Source: Stereum hirsutum FP-91666 SS1
Taxonomy: Eukaryota > Basidiomycota > Agaricomycetes > Russulales > Stereaceae
Assembly: GCF_000264905.1 (NCBI RefSeq)
Contig: NW_006763134.1
Coordinates: forward strand, 695,388-759,387
Length of the DNA: 64,000 nucleotides
Direction of reading: 5' to 3'
Within the stretch, counting starts at the first letter, position 1. Every line of letters begins with the position of its first letter. The position numbers were made by a program, and so were the translations under genes. The notes under the pieces are model-generated. The model did not search any database and was not told the DNA's origin. It saw only the letters and a list, made by a program, of their open reading frames with translations. This document shows positions 12,867 to 25,578 of the stretch, piece after piece.

Positions 12867-14494
12867 ATGTCTCGAAAGCCTCTCTCGGCCGTCTCCCTCC
12901 CATCAGGAGCTCTCGCAGCGCTTACGAGAGCAGGGTACAATACAGTAGAAGACGTATTATCATCCAACGCAGAAGCCGTCTCCGAAGGTTTTCAATCTAA
13001 TGTTGTCTTCGCTAAAGAGAAACTAACCCATTTGTAGACATCTCAGTTTCGCTATCAACAGTCCAAGAGATGTTCGATGCATTGAAGCCACCCCAACCTA
13101 ACTTCTCTCAATTCTGGCAATCTCAACCTCAGCCCCGAATCTCTCGAGCGACGCCCTCGTTTCCTGCGTCTTCGCTTCCTGAGAATTCTCCTTCCCAACT
13201 TACTTCTACCCAAATGCCGCCGCCAGTATCCACTCCTTTTGGTCTGACAGCATTGGACTTTACACGAAACCCGTCTACCCGCTTGTTATCTGGAAATCTG
13301 CCATTGGACAACATTTTGGATGGAGGGCTCAGGAGAGGGCACATCTTGGAGATCTCAGGACCGCCTGGTACTGCTAAAGAAACGATGATCGTCGAGTTCG
13401 TGAAGAATGTAGTAGAAAAGGGTGATGAAGTGTTGTTTATGGGTATGCTGCCATGTAACTTTGCTTCTGTACGCCACTAAAAAAAACCAAACTGTGAACC
13501 TTAGACATGAGCAATATGACGAGCCCCGCTGTCCTCGCTGACGTTCTGGGTGGTACGCCTCCAGTCTAGCCTAAGCGCAAATGATGCTTCCTGATTTATC
13601 TTGCTTCTACAGAAAATTCGCATTTAGTCCACTATCAGACCATCCACACTGTCGCCGAACTTCTGGTATCATTTCACAACCTACCTGCGTTTCACGATGA
13701 CCATCCATCTGTACGTCCAATCCGTGATTTCTTGTTGCATTCGCCAGCTGATCCTAGACATCTTTCTCAGATGTCTTTACTTGTGTTATCATCGCTCTGG
13801 TTTCCTATTCAACTTCACTCACAACCCTCAGATCGAATGAATGTTTTCATGCGAATAAAAGAATGTCTAAATAAGACATGCGCGTCTCGCAATATCTCAG
13901 TGCGCGCTCCACAACCTGTCATACTATGAGAAACGACCAAGAACTTCTTCCAGGTCGTGATCACGATGCAGCTCTCGACTAAACTCCTTAATCGTGACGG
14001 CACCCCGGGTAATTTTGATACGGGTTCTCGAGCCGTTTTGGTCCCTCAGCTCGGTGCGTAAGCACAATACTTGTCCGCAGTCACAAACCCCAATACACGA
14101 CTCACCGCACGTCCTGGGAGCCCTGTATATTCATGCTTTCTACATCTCGTAACAGGTCCGACATATTTGCCCTCTGGACGGACGCATCGAGTAATCGTTG
14201 TGCCACAGACACGCACTACAGGGTTCATGACCTCCTTTTATCTTCTTCAGCTTTCGGTATACTTACTGTGCGTATGATTTGAAACAGTATACTACGTCTT
14301 CTCTCCTCGCCTTCGAACTTGCATGGTTCGAAGGGTCAAGCAGAACTTGTGGACGAACCTTACGAGATGGTTTGTCTACCCTCTTTACCGTGCTCTTGTT
14401 ACCTAGTCATCAATACGCCTCACTCGAACTGACTAGCTAATCTCTCCGGCATGATTTACAGGTCGACGGTAAGATGCTCAGTCCACAGAACTAG
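12867..14494 (+). CDS. RAD51-paralog (RAD51C/Rad55-57-like) with degenerate ATPase motifs
   Basis: The start is MSRKPLSAVSLPSGALAALT, leading into a helix-hairpin-like N-terminus (LTRAGYNTVEDVL). After the first intron comes the RecA-type core. It has LPLDNILDGGLRRGHILEISG followed by a Walker-A-like loop reading GPPGTAKE (near 13359-13382), then LLVLSSLWFPIQ at the Walker B position. Further on, VVITMQLSTKLLN, PGNFDTGSRAVLVPQLG and YLPSGRTHRVIVVPQTRTTG match the C-terminal half of RAD51C-like proteins. Introns include about 13922-13974 and about 14049-14157. The proposed last exon gives a stop at 14492-14494. RAD51 paralogs help load RAD51 on single-stranded DNA in homologous recombination. 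Both nucleotide-binding motifs depart from consensus (GxxxxGK[ST]; hhhhD), so ATP hydrolysis is doubtful. The exact paralog is uncertain. Confidence 0.8.
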
Positions 14495-14835
14495 CTTTGC
14501 GAATACACGCACACCGAGAACAGCACTAGGAGCTCTCGCGCTTCCATACTATTTCTGTGGGAATTCGCCACCGGGACATGCAAGTACCATAGTACTGGCG
14601 CGACATTACTATTCCTTATGCACTGCGCATGCTCGACTGTAGAGACCGTGTCTTGGGCCGCGCACAAACTCTGGCAGGACATGTCATCAATCTGATCTTC
14701 CCGCGCCACATTATTGCCAGTTATCCGGTGGCGTCACCGCTTGAGCTACTTGTCTTAGTTCCCTTCGTTCGTCCATCTGCCTCTCGCTGCCTCTCATCTC
14801 TCTTTACCGGTTGATCCTGGGTACCAGTCTGCCGC
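14495..14835. other. Short intergenic gap upstream of the RdRP gene
   Basis: No convincing coding exon was recognised. A 5' exon of the RdRP gene could lie here: the sequence before 14836 contains an acceptor-like ...GGTACCAG. Confidence 0.3.
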
Positions 14836-17800
14836 ATGGATTTCGATCCTGACAAGTTCGATCGTGACGAGTTGAAGGAACACCTTCACGATCTAGGCGT
14901 CGAAGATGGCGTTGACTACAAGATGGATGAACTCTTGACGAGAACGACAAAGAATACTCGAACAGGAAACGAGTTCGGTTTTAAACCTGTACAAGTCTCA
15001 GTCGGCTCCACAGCCAATGGGCAATTTTACTCTGGTTTCGACCGCGATGTAGAACCTTCGGGATACGATGCAACCTCTCAGGCCGAGAACCACTCGAATG
15101 CTAGTTCCTTCTGGATTCGCTTCAAAGAAGAGGTAATCCTTTCGTCTCGTCCTATTTCATCACACCGATGGCAAATTATTTCATATAGTGGTTCCAAATG
15201 CGACTATTCCTAAAAGATCAGCAAGATCTGGTTTTCAGGCCCTATGAATGTCGAATTCGTTTCCGCGACTTGGTTCATGGTGGCCTCCGCTTGAGAGCGA
15301 AGAGAGCTGGCTCCGATCAACCTGATCCTAGGCGTATTACGGTGACTCTAATCATCCAGTCTCGACGTCCTCCAGCATTCACGCACCGCCTTCCTAAGAT
15401 CCTCCCTGGCCCCGTATACGATCGTGATGCGACTGAAGCGGATTTTTTCTACCCATGTGTGGATGAAGCGGCTGCTGGTGCCCTCCAAACCGTGCATGAT
15501 CCACGAGCGACGACGAATGTACGCTCCTTTGTCGATTCTTACCGTTCTCGTCTGCCTCTTTGTTGACTGACTTCCCACCACCAGCCTGGTTCGTGGTTCA
15601 CACATCAGATAACATTCTGCATAACACTGCGGCAATACAAACTGCTCTGGATGTGTGAGTGTTACCTCCACTCTTTCTAAACTGTGCCTTTGATTTCCTC
15701 ATCATGACAGGTATGGTCCGACTTCGTATTCTGAGGATAAACCCCGACTTCTTCCAGCCTTCTGTCCCTATGATTATACATAAACTGCCTCCTTGGCCCC
15801 TCATAGCACACTCCTTCGCTCACTGGTCGTTTTCCGATCGCTATCTTCTCGAAAGTCTCCTCTCGCATGGGACAATAACGTTCCCAGAAGTTGACGATGT
15901 AGTGAAGATTATCCATGCGTACTATAAAGACAACTCGACAATGGTTTTGGAGGGACTCTTCAAGAGAAGGCGACGATCTACCATCGAACATGATCTCGGA
16001 AGTACGCATCTCCCTCAAAACATACTATCTCCCCTTCATGGATTTTTAGCTTATCATAGGATACTACTTCAGCTGTCGCTCGTCTCCAGATCAACAACAG
16101 CGCTCCGACCTATTGTATGATGATCCGGCGTTGCCTTGTCGCCCCGACCAGACTGATCCTGATGCCTCCTCAAATGGAAACATCCAACAATCTCCTTCGT
16201 ACCTTCAAGGATCATGCCGATCGATTTTTGAGGGTACAGTTCATACAAGAGGAGAGCGATCTTACAGTCACAAGAGAAACGAACGAGATTGACGATGCTC
16301 TTCAAGGGGGTAGGGGTCTCTTCGCCCGCGTGCGGCGAACCTTGAAGTACGGAATACATGTAGCTGGGCGGAAGTATGTCTTTCTGTGCTTCGGAGAATC
16401 ACAGTTGAAGTAAGCACTCCGTTCCACATATTTCGGTCGTCAGGAGCTCGCTAAGCTGTCCTTCCAGGTCCAAGGGATGTTGGATGATCGCGGAGAAGGA
16501 AGGTTTCAGCGTGCAGGGTATACTCAAATGGATGGGTGATCTAGACAAAGAGCGTGTCATAGCTAAACATGCCGCTCGCCAAGGTCTGGTATGAGGTACC
16601 ATTCCTTTCACAAGCTGTGTCATATTCATAAGGTGTATGCTTCCTCAGTGTCTGAGCACCTCTCGTGCTATTCCTCTAGATCTTCAGGTCGAGTTCATCC
16701 ATGACATCACTAGAACCGATAGCCAAGGCAAAGAATAGTGAGTGAACGTGATAAATTGTCGGACAAAGTATCTTACGCTTGCGCTTAGTGTGTTCACAGA
16801 TGGTATGGGTGACTGCAGTCAAGAGGTGGCAAATGTCTGCGCGAGATTTATGGGAATAGAAGGGGACGTTTCCGCTGTTCAAGTGAGATATGGAACTGGT
16901 ATCAAGGGCGTTATCAGCGTGTCCGAAGATCCGCTGATGAGGGGTAACCCCTACACACTGAGGGTTAGAGATAGTATGGTCAAGTTTAAAAGCAGCAATC
17001 CTGGTTTGAATGCCCTCAAGGTGAGACTCTGGGTTTGTTTGGCAGCTATGATGCTCACTCAACGCATATAATGTCTTTCATCTTAGGTCGCCACATATTC
17101 GCCAGCTACACTGAACCGCCAGGTGATTCTGCTCATGGAAAGCCTTGGAGTGTCCCCCGATACACTTCTAGATATCTTCAAAACGGAGAAGACGAAGATC
17201 CAAGGACTCGAGGCGTCTTTCGGCCAGGAGCGGCTCAGCAGAGCATCTGCCGTCAGTGCAAATGTACTGCCGGCATCTGCTACCCTGACAGTTTTCACTC
17301 GCATCCTAGTTTCCTCTGGAAAAGGCTCTAGATTCTGGGTTTAAAGACGACCCATTGGTGGCGAGCATTGTTCGGTTGGTTAAATGTCGCCTACTGAGTG
17401 ACCTGAAATGGAAGGCACGTCTGCCAGAGACTTGACGCCTACGACGCATGCCCTAATTACCTTTGACAGGCATGGATTGAAATTCCGAAGAGCGCATTTT
17501 TGATGGGTGAGCAATGGCATTCACTTTCAATATTTTGAAGCGACGTCACGTCTGATGTGATTTCCCACAGGCGTCGTTGATCCCACCGGAACGCTCCAGG
17601 AAGGCGAGATTTTCTGCCAAATACAACCACCAAATTCATCACCTTCAGTAGTGGTAGGCGACTGTACAGCGTACAGAAACCCATGTCGTAAGTGCTGCCT
17701 CAGTTCTTCGAGGCCGTTGCGTAGATCTCATGACTTCTCTTAACTTCTGTAGTTCATCCAGGTCGATACTCACTCAGAGCAGATGTGGTTACGGACATCC

Positions 17801-19349
17801 GTCGACTGACAAATCTTCTTCATAGGAGACGTACGGAGTGTAAAGGCTGTGGACTATATGTCGATGCGTCATCTCAGAAACGTGATCGTCTTTTCAACCC
17901 TTGGTCATCGACCTCTTCCGAACATGTGAGTACTGCCAGGCAAGTCATCATACCTGAAATCTCATCGGTGGCATAATAGGATGGGTGGTGGTGACGTGTG
18001 AGCGCATTAAGTATCGTCAGCGACACCACACCATTTCGCACTTACTACCCTTTCATCGCTTCCATAGGGACGGCGATTTTTTTAGTCTCATATGGGACGA
18101 TCGCTTTCGGCTGGGTTCTGAATACGAGCCAATGGACTATACCGGGCCTACACCAGTCAAAAGCATTCTCCCCGTCACCGTAGACCAAACAAAGAAGGTA
18201 AATTTTCCCCAACGTCTGATTGGACGATTGCATCTTCAACTCATTTATGGTATAGTTTTTCGTCGACTTCATCAGAAATGACCTCCTTGGCGCCGTGTGT
18301 AATACCCATATGGCTCTTGCAGATGAACACGGTCCATATCATGATGATTGTCTCAAGCTCGCCGCACTGGCTTCTCAGGCGGTAGATTTCGTGAAGACAG
18401 GCGTGCCTGTAAGTCACAATGACATCCCCAAAGTCGATGAATATCCAGATTTTATGGGACCGGTCAGTATCGAGCCATGATCCACCATGTCCAATTCTCG
18501 AAGGCAAATGACCGTTTCATATCTCCTAGAAATTCCGGAAGGAAGGCGTTTTCAAGAAAAACCAGGTCAAATCACGACAGACCTCAAAAGTCTTAGGAAG
18601 AATGTTCCGTGAGATCGATCCGGAGCCCGAGTTTAACGAGCTCAAGGAACTGAAGAATTCGGTCGATCCTCTGGATCGTATCGCGGCGTTGGGACCTTCG
18701 CAGGAATACCAGCCATATCTCCGTCTGGTAGCGAAGGAAATGCTCCACTATGATTTCGAGCTTACCGGGCTTATGAGACGGTATCCCCTCTATCCTCGAA
18801 TCTCCGCAATCACCCCAATAGAGTTGCAGCAGCTGATAAGACAATTGATCACCCAGGTATGGGATCAGTGAAGAAGAATGCGTCGCTGGACTCCTTCTGC
18901 GATCTAGAGATACGAGAGTCAAGCTCGAAAAGGATTACGATTTGAACGTCCGTCGAATCAACTCACTGTTTCTAGCATCCCTCCGAAGCTGATATCTCAT
19001 GATATAGATTGCTGTTCGAGAAGCGTACACGGAGCTGAAGAGGCAGTTCATAAGACACATGCACGAGTGCATTAAGGACAACCGCGTCTCCTCCGAACTC
19101 CAGACCGACCATCGCGCATGGGCACTTATCTCATACAGGATCACATACGATCCCACATACAGCCAGTACCGTGAGATTTGCTGGACCGAGAATGCGCAAC
19201 CAGCGTTGGATGGGGTGTGGAGTCAGGAGAGTCTAGCCAAAGAAGACGAAGCAAGCGATGAAGACGGATTGTTGCCCGAGCTGGAACTTCGTTACAGTTA
19301 CCCTTGGTTATTCGTCGACGATCTGACGTGTTGGCTTCAATCTCCTTGA
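14836..19349 (+). CDS. RNA-dependent RNA polymerase, QDE-1 type (RNA silencing)
   Basis: A gene with many short introns that can be spliced into one continuous frame from MDFDPDKFDRDELKEHLHDL to the stop at 19347-19349. Eukaryotic RdRP signatures appear in order: RRCLVAPTRLILMPPQMETS and NNLLRTFKDHADRF near 16.12-16.22 kb; FTDGMGDCSQEVA near 16.8 kb; WIEIPKSAFLMGVVDPTG near 17.5 kb; and, across three introns (17.75-18.1 kb), the catalytic block PCFHPGDVRSVKAVDY, VIVFSTLGHRPLPNM and GGGDVDGDFF. DVDGD is the DxDGD metal-binding motif, complete after splicing. The enzyme makes double-stranded RNA from single-stranded templates for Dicer in quelling and related silencing. The C-terminal part (18.25-19.35 kb) is helical, as expected. 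The start is the first good ATG, but an upstream exon cannot be excluded. The gene is tail to tail with the cyclo-ligase, 71 bp apart. Confidence 0.92.
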
Positions 19350-19420
19350 TTATATTCCACCGTGAATCTATGTTGTCTTGATGGATTCTATTGACATTGG
19401 CACCACCGTCGTATCTGGGA

Positions 19421-20518
19421 TTATAAATTTATAGTTCCACTCTGGAACTCGTCCCTCAGACCAGGATTCATTATCATCTCGTCCGGGGTGACGATGCAGT
19501 CGACCTTCCAATCCCACTCACGCATGGGAACCTCGCCTGGTTCTGGAAGGATTTGTTCTCGAAGTGCGAGAGCAACTGCAAGAGAAGATGAAAGCGGTCA
19601 ACAGCAAGAATTTCGAGAACTTTTTATGTGGAGACAGTGATACACAGGAAGCACGCCGCACCTGTAAGTGGAGGGTGTGGATGTGTCTCCGCATAGGCTG
19701 ACAGGAAGCGATCATAATACCCCTTCCCATGTCCGAGTCGCGACCTAGAGAGGTCAAACGCAACTCCTAGATAGGCCGCAAAGTCAGGTTTAAGTTATTG
19801 CGTGAAATGTGAGAACAAGAGGACCGTGACCGACCAGGCACGAAGATCACGTCAAGATGCGCACTATCCCTCAAGACTATAGAATAGACATCATCAGTCA
19901 AACGCAAACCGCTCATCCTCTCCAGACTGACCAGTTATTCGTGACTCCCCATTGCTGCGTATATCATCTGGTTCTTTCATTCCCCATGCATGCCTGGGCA
20001 TTGTCTCCAGATCTTCCGTGCCATATACTTTCAATAGATCCATTTTGCCCTTCTCGGACTTGTCCATCTTTGGTACAAACAAGGTCTTTCCTGATGGTTC
20101 AGAAGTCGTTCATCAATCGATGTCCTTTGCCAATGCCGTGAACGGATCAAGAGAGAAGAGGAGTGAGAGAGTGTAGCATTATACCGTCTGTCACAATCCT
20201 TGATACCAGTAATCCAGTGTCAACCTCTGCAGTTGGCATGTTTAAAAAGCACGAAACACTGTTACAACGCCGAAAGAAGGGAGCAGAGAGAATGCGGTTT
20301 GCGATAGCTTCTGCTGTTCATATCGCAAAGGGTAATCCCGGTTAACTCTCGCTCTATCAGGCTATGAAAGGGCATAACGCCAGATGACGATGGAGGAACA
20401 TGAATGGTGGCATACACTGTACCCTGATATTCTCTGCGGTCAAGCCCCTCAGTTTGGTAGTCACTGATTTTCGGATCGCGTTCTTCTGCGCCAGCACGAC
20501 TGCGGCCGAAACGGCCAT
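19421..20518 (-). CDS. 5-formyltetrahydrofolate cyclo-ligase
   Basis: The start is MAVSAAVVLAQKNAIRKSVT at 20518. Spliced exons give AEAIANRILSAPFF and SCFLNMPTAEVDTGLLVSRI, then KTLFVPKMDKSEKGKMDLLK, then the family signature VPGVAFDLSRSRLGHGKGYY followed by DRFLSAY. The C-terminal exon has VALALREQILPEPGEVP and VDCIVTPDEMI, and the stop is at 19421. Length (about 230 residues) matches the family. The enzyme converts 5-formyl-THF to 5,10-methenyl-THF using ATP, in folate one-carbon metabolism, usually in the cytosol. QKNAIRKS is the conserved N-terminal phosphate-contacting helix, and GxGxGYYDR is the nucleotide/folate-binding loop. Nothing unusual is seen. Confidence 0.9.
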
Positions 20519-20881
20519 TTTCTTGTGAATTTCCTCCTTCGCACTCAAGGACGCGTCGAGTTTAGGGTATGCTGAGACTTGTTAGGCGAATAGTATGGTG
20601 GCGACAGCCACAGCACTGACTATCGCTGTGCTATGTAGTCAATGTGGTCGGTTGGATGGAATAGGGCGAAGAAATTTCGAAAGAGTGGCGGGGCGTAAAT
20701 CAGTCCAATACGTCAATTCCGATCGCTTGGCGGGCGGAGTTTCAAATTGGTCACTCGCTTTCCGAGTGGTCGCCACCGCTACGCAGCTTACAATTGGCCA
20801 ACATCAACCTACAAGTGGCACTCCAGTGGAGGTCAAACATATTCCGTGATCTAAAGCTCTGGACCCAAGCGTTGGATATCC
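20519..20881. promoter_or_regulatory. Divergent promoter region (cyclo-ligase / PIG-P)
   Basis: 363 bp between two head-to-head start codons. It probably holds both core promoters. No specific factor site was identified. Confidence 0.45.
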
Positions 20882-21617
20882 ATGTCCTCACCATCCTCAG
20901 CCGATCTTCCAACATCTCCAATCGCGCCACTAGCCCCATTCCCCCCTCTACCACCCGCCGAGTATCGTTCCCGCGCGCCCGAGTTTTACGGCTTCGTCGC
21001 CTGGACGTCCACCTCTATTATATTCGTGGTCTACCTTCTCTGGGCCCTTCTTCCTGACGAGGTGATTTTGTGGCTGGGTGTGGACTGGTACCCCAATCGG
21101 TTGGTTCCCTTGTTATCCGTTCACTCTCCAAGTTTCTGCCAGTGGCGGAGATGTCATGCTGATCTTAGTGAAAGAAATATGCTGAAGTATTTTCCGTAGG
21201 GAATGGGCACTACTAGTACCTTCATGGCTGTGTATTGTTGCTCTTTTGACATACTTCACGTATTTCGCCATGGCCCTTCGCGGTACCCCGTCATTCAACG
21301 ACCTTCGTACAATCACCGGTGAGCCTTCTCTATCCATCAGTGTAGTTAGTGACCGACAAATCTTATCTATTATACTAGACTCGAAGGCTCTTTATCCCGG
21401 AACTGGTCTCCGTGCCAGCGAAGGTCAACAAGATATTTCCGGAAGGGAACGAGGACCTCAAGCATATGCGAAATTTGCGTCCCCTGGTGTCATTCCTGAG
21501 GCATATGATATACCTATTGGTATATTGAACGATGTACTGTACGGACATCGTGGAGCATCTCGCCAGCGACCGGCAAGATCTGCTTCGAATAATAAAGAGC
21601 GCTCTGGGCCGGCATGA
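20882..21617 (+). CDS. PIG-P subunit of GPI N-acetylglucosaminyltransferase
   Basis: The start is MSSPSSADLPTSPIAPLAPF, a Pro-rich leader. The PIG-P core follows: RAPEFYGFVAWTSTSIIFVV, a first membrane segment (YLLWALLPDEVI) and LGVDWYPNR. After an intron starting at GTTGGT comes EWALLVPSWLCIV and a second membrane segment with LLTYFTYFAMA. A further intron (GTGAGC...CTAG) leads to a soluble C-terminal tail ending at 21617. PIG-P is a small two-span ER membrane subunit of the complex that starts GPI-anchor synthesis by adding GlcNAc to phosphatidylinositol. The hydrophobic hairpin and WYP.R..... motif are characteristic. The C-terminal tail of about 90 residues is longer than in animal PIG-P. 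Confidence 0.85.
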
Positions 21618-22323
21618 AGTCCATCAAACTCTCATGGTGCATACTAAAAGTCCTCATAACTCTGGATTGCATGCGACACGAGAATGATTGGGCGCCTTTA
21701 CATAGGGCTATGTTCGCCCATACTTGTTACCAGTACCCTCGAGAGACCAGTCATCGATACAAACCGTTCATTCGGAGGCCGCGCTGCCTTGGATATCGTT
21801 GTTCATGGTCTGCGGAAACTCACTCAGTCCGTCGTATTCATTGACACCGTACTTCCCCAGTGCATTGGTGTGTGTTTCGTACTTGAGGGAATGCCCATTG
21901 TCCTCGATGCGTTTATCACTCGGTGGCAGCCCTGCCTCCCGTCCCTCCCGTGATACTTGACGCCCGTACCTGACGAGCGCCTTATACTGGCAGCCATAGC
22001 CTCGAATATTTGCCCTTGTCGCCAGCGCTCACCAGCGGGCACAATATAAGATCCGTCGGCCGCATCTCTTCCTATACATGAAACTCCTCGCAAGCATACA
22101 GCTCTTGCCTCATCACACCCCACTCGCCACCAGTGAGAGGCGGGAATGCTTCCTTGGCGCGGGATGCTATCTACATGCATGCTGTCTACTCGAGTCGCCC
22201 GAGCACTTGAGCTCTATTAGAGTCCGAGAGTCCGAACTATGGAAAAAATATAAATATAGGACCTCCATCGTGGTCGGCGATAATGTACCTCATGTGAGCA
22301 CCTGGGGACAGTGACACTCCAAA
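21618..22323. other. Intergenic stretch, unassigned open frames
   Basis: Overlapping open frames on both strands (plus 21684-21953, minus 21824-22180) show no recognisable domain and no consistent splice pattern. A decayed gene is possible. Nothing is claimed. Confidence 0.3.
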
Positions 22324-24103
22324 TGGATCTCACCGCACAAGATTTCTTTGCGCTTCAGCTCTGGTACGTGTTCACCCACCGCATTCCCTGTCGTGACTTC
22401 TAACTCGTTCATTGCCAGGATAATCAATAATTATGCTATACTCTCAGCCAACGGTGCGAACTTTCTTCTTGTCGCCACGCCACTCTACTGAGGTTTCCAT
22501 GCATAAAGTCATCTGGACTATCGACTTCATCACCACTCTCCCCGCTGAGGTCGAGTTCATCTGGTCGAGCAGGCTGACCGCATGCTCTTTCGTCTTCCTG
22601 CTCAACCGATATGCATATCTGCTACATATCGTGTTTCAGGTGATGACTACACTTACCACTGGTGCCAGCTTGAGCGATCGGTGAGAGAACATCTGGAGCT
22701 GACGTTCATAGGCATGCCTGATTGGAATCGAACAGAACCTGTGCGGCTTTGGGATATGCTCAGGAGATGTCCGTAATCATAGCCATCGCCACGACTGGAG
22801 GTGAGTCTTCTCTGTAATTAGACTGCTGCTTGTCTCACAAGAGGACGTGTCCAGTCTTGATCTCACAGAGAGTATATGCGATGTGCGGGAGAAAAAAGTC
22901 GATCATCTGGATATCCGCCACTTGCATCGGAATCCGATTTGGCCTTGATATATACGTTCGTCATGACTATTACCGTCCCGTTTCATGCAGAACCTATCCA
23001 TTGAGCTTTGGAACAATAGGTCGGCATCATCCAACAAAAGTCTCTGTCTACTGCAGAAACCAAGTACTCAGCATACTCGCGATGCATTTTCGAGAACCCA
23101 AACCCAACATGGTTAGCAGCGTGAGTGGCATGTCTCTCATTACCTCGGCATCTACTGATATCCTGCCTACCTATTACAGCTGTGAGCTTTTCCCGCGCTT
23201 TCAGCATACCCGCGTCTGATTGCATATTCAATATATAGGCCTACAGCTCGTCGTACCAGCAGTCGCCATCGCATTCGACATCTTCGTCGTCACGATGACG
23301 CTCAAGAAATGCACACGTCACTTCTTCGAAATGCGTAAAGTCCGTCAATTCAGCTTGACGCAGCTGCTTCTTCGTGACGGTGTGTTTTCAGAACATCCAT
23401 CAAATACCATAAGCTTTTTCTGACCTGTCTGAAGGCCTCATGTACTTTTTGTTAGTGCGAATGAGTGCTGCGTGCGATCTCTCCTTCTAATCAGGTCTAC
23501 GACAGCGTCATGTTAGCAATAGGTTTTATCTCAGCAGGAACCGGAATCGTGAGCTCCCATACATGGCCCATCGGCCTCATTGATCGCTCTAATCGTATTC
23601 CGCCATCAGGTATCCTTGGCCGTGGGTGGAAATGTATGTCCCCGTCATTCTCGTGTTACACTCCGATGCGACGGACCGCCACTGCTCACTCCTTGCTTCG
23701 ATATATTTCACGCTAAACCAGTTATCGCCAGGACAATCAGCATTCTTCCACATCACCGTACCATTCTTTGACGCGTGAGTGTCCTGTCCTGTCCTGTCCT
23801 GCCGCGCAACCCTCACCTCCAATCACACCTCAATAACTCAACACACATCCTTGTACTATCGCGGCCTGCACCATGGTCAGCTTACCGAACATCCTCATCG
23901 CCCGACTCGTCCTCAATCTCCGAACGTGCGCCTGCGCTCAGAACCACGGCCATACCACCAGACTCGGAAGTGCGGCCGTGCCCCGCGATACTGGCGAGCT
24001 CGAGTTCGTACAGAATATGAATGTCGCATCTTCGAATAGATTTGAGCGGTCGCAGGGATGGGTACCTGAGTCGAACTATAGTTGTTCTACCACAGGTGAG
24101 TGA
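22324..24103 (+). CDS. DUF6533-type multi-pass membrane protein
   Basis: The start is MDLTAQDFFALQLW. Splicing gives IINNYAILSANVIWTIDFIT and then LPAEVEFIWSSR with FVFLLNRYAYLL, which is the DUF6533 N-terminal pattern (a short membrane segment, an E.xxIW motif and a LLNRY segment). Downstream are QRVYAMCGRKKSIIWI, LQLVVPAVAIAFDIFVVTMT and SLTQLLLRDG, with the RDG motif typical of this basidiomycete family, and finally NILIARLVLNLR before a soluble C-terminal tail. Predicted membrane segments number about six or seven. The family is very large and lineage-expanded in Agaricomycetes, and its function is unknown. A pentanucleotide repeat (GTCCT x4, 23781-23800) lies directly after the last donor site. 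Exon borders between 22.7 and 23.2 kb are uncertain, so a disrupted copy cannot be fully excluded. Confidence 0.7.
23781..23800 (+). repeat. (GTCCT)4 microsatellite in an intron
   Basis: Four perfect tandem copies of GTCCT directly after a GTGAGT splice donor in the DUF6533 gene. Confidence 0.85.
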
Positions 24104-25578
24104 CTGGCGGCATCCTGCTCACTGTATTATAAGCACTGACTGTGTACACCCGTACCGGTCATCACTGTTGTATAACTGCTATCAGTAGAGAGGGTGATGC
24201 AAGATGAACCGGCCGTAGTTTAGAGAGGTCAGATATGTATGTGATCAGTCCGATGCAGACGCACCCGCACTGTATAAACTCCCATTCCTCCCCTCTGATA
24301 GACTACGTCGCTTACTCTACGACTGTGGCGCTGCTCTAGAATAAAGACGACTCTTTATCATCATTTGAGAACCAGTCAAACACCATGAGATAATCCATAC
24401 TAGCAGTAAGCCCGTGCTCCGCACGGCATGTGCATAAGTATCGCACAGAATGCATTGATGTTATTTGATTTCAGAATACTAATTGTTCGGAGCTACGCCC
24501 TTCCCCTTGCTCGTCGAAGCTCCTGAGGATGACACTCAAGCCTGTTGTGTAGCAGAGCGTGTTTGATGTTTGACGACTGGGCACAAATTTACGCTTCTTC
24601 GCCTTCATTCAATTTTGCGTCTGCGTATCAGGCTCCATTAATTCTGACTCAGGCGCCTCCCATAACATAGTAAGAGCGGATCATGCATGGGGAGAACCAG
24701 AACACTAAGCAGAGGGCGAAGAGGTAAGGATGAGGGAAGGAAGGACGTGAGATGATTAGGGACAACCGAGACGCAGACGCGCGGGAAAGGAAGGAGCCCA
24801 ACTTGCCATAGGAGGAAAGTTTGCTTGCCATAAAAGGAACTTGACTACACCCCCACTCTAAATTAGTAGTTTAGATAGGACCAGCCTAAACCAGTAACAT
24901 TCCCAAGCCACGAATAAATAACCACTACCAACTACGCACATACATCATGATAGTAATATTACAGAATAAACAAGAATCATCATACTTATCCATAATCCGA
25001 TCCGCTGCAGACGGTATCGTATTTATTGTGTTGTACAACAGACTCCGCATTCTGTTACTTTTATAATAGGCGAGACGCATCAAGACCCAAGTAAGTAAAA
25101 GAACGGACCGCAGGAGTCGCAGACTCATAAGTAATAACATATGCATGCAGAGGCGGGAAAGAACGAAACCGGAGGAAAACCTAACATAAACACCAACGCA
25201 CGGAGAGACCGACACGATATGAAATAAAGAGAGAAAGGCAAAACGAAACGAACAATTACAACGAGCTCAATCTGCGAATAGCGACGAGAATAACAGCGAT
25301 TATACAGCGGTAGTACACACAACAGCAAATGGGCAGATCCGAGAAAGAACCTCATGTACAGAGATACGCAAATGCGAGATTATATCGACGAGCCCCAAGA
25401 TACTTTATCTAAAATGACGATCGTGGCACAAGTGGCAAGTGACGGGAACGGGAAGTAGACCCAGGTCAGTTGTAGGCCCAGAATCCCGGAACAGGCCCAG
25501 GCATACGGCCTTTCCACTACGGACATCAACCAAAGCCATCATCATCAGCGTCTGGATTGAAGCATAATACAACCTAGC
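24104..25578. other. Intergenic region of 1.5 kb
   Basis: It holds the 3' flanks of two convergent genes and is locally AT-rich around 24.85-25.1 kb. Minus-strand frames (24925-25355) have low-complexity hydrophobic translations and no domain. No gene is supported. Confidence 0.5.

Noticed and set aside
21684..22180. A gene between PIG-P and the DUF6533 gene
   Set aside because: Frames on both strands lack domains and consistent splicing, and none was supported better than the others.
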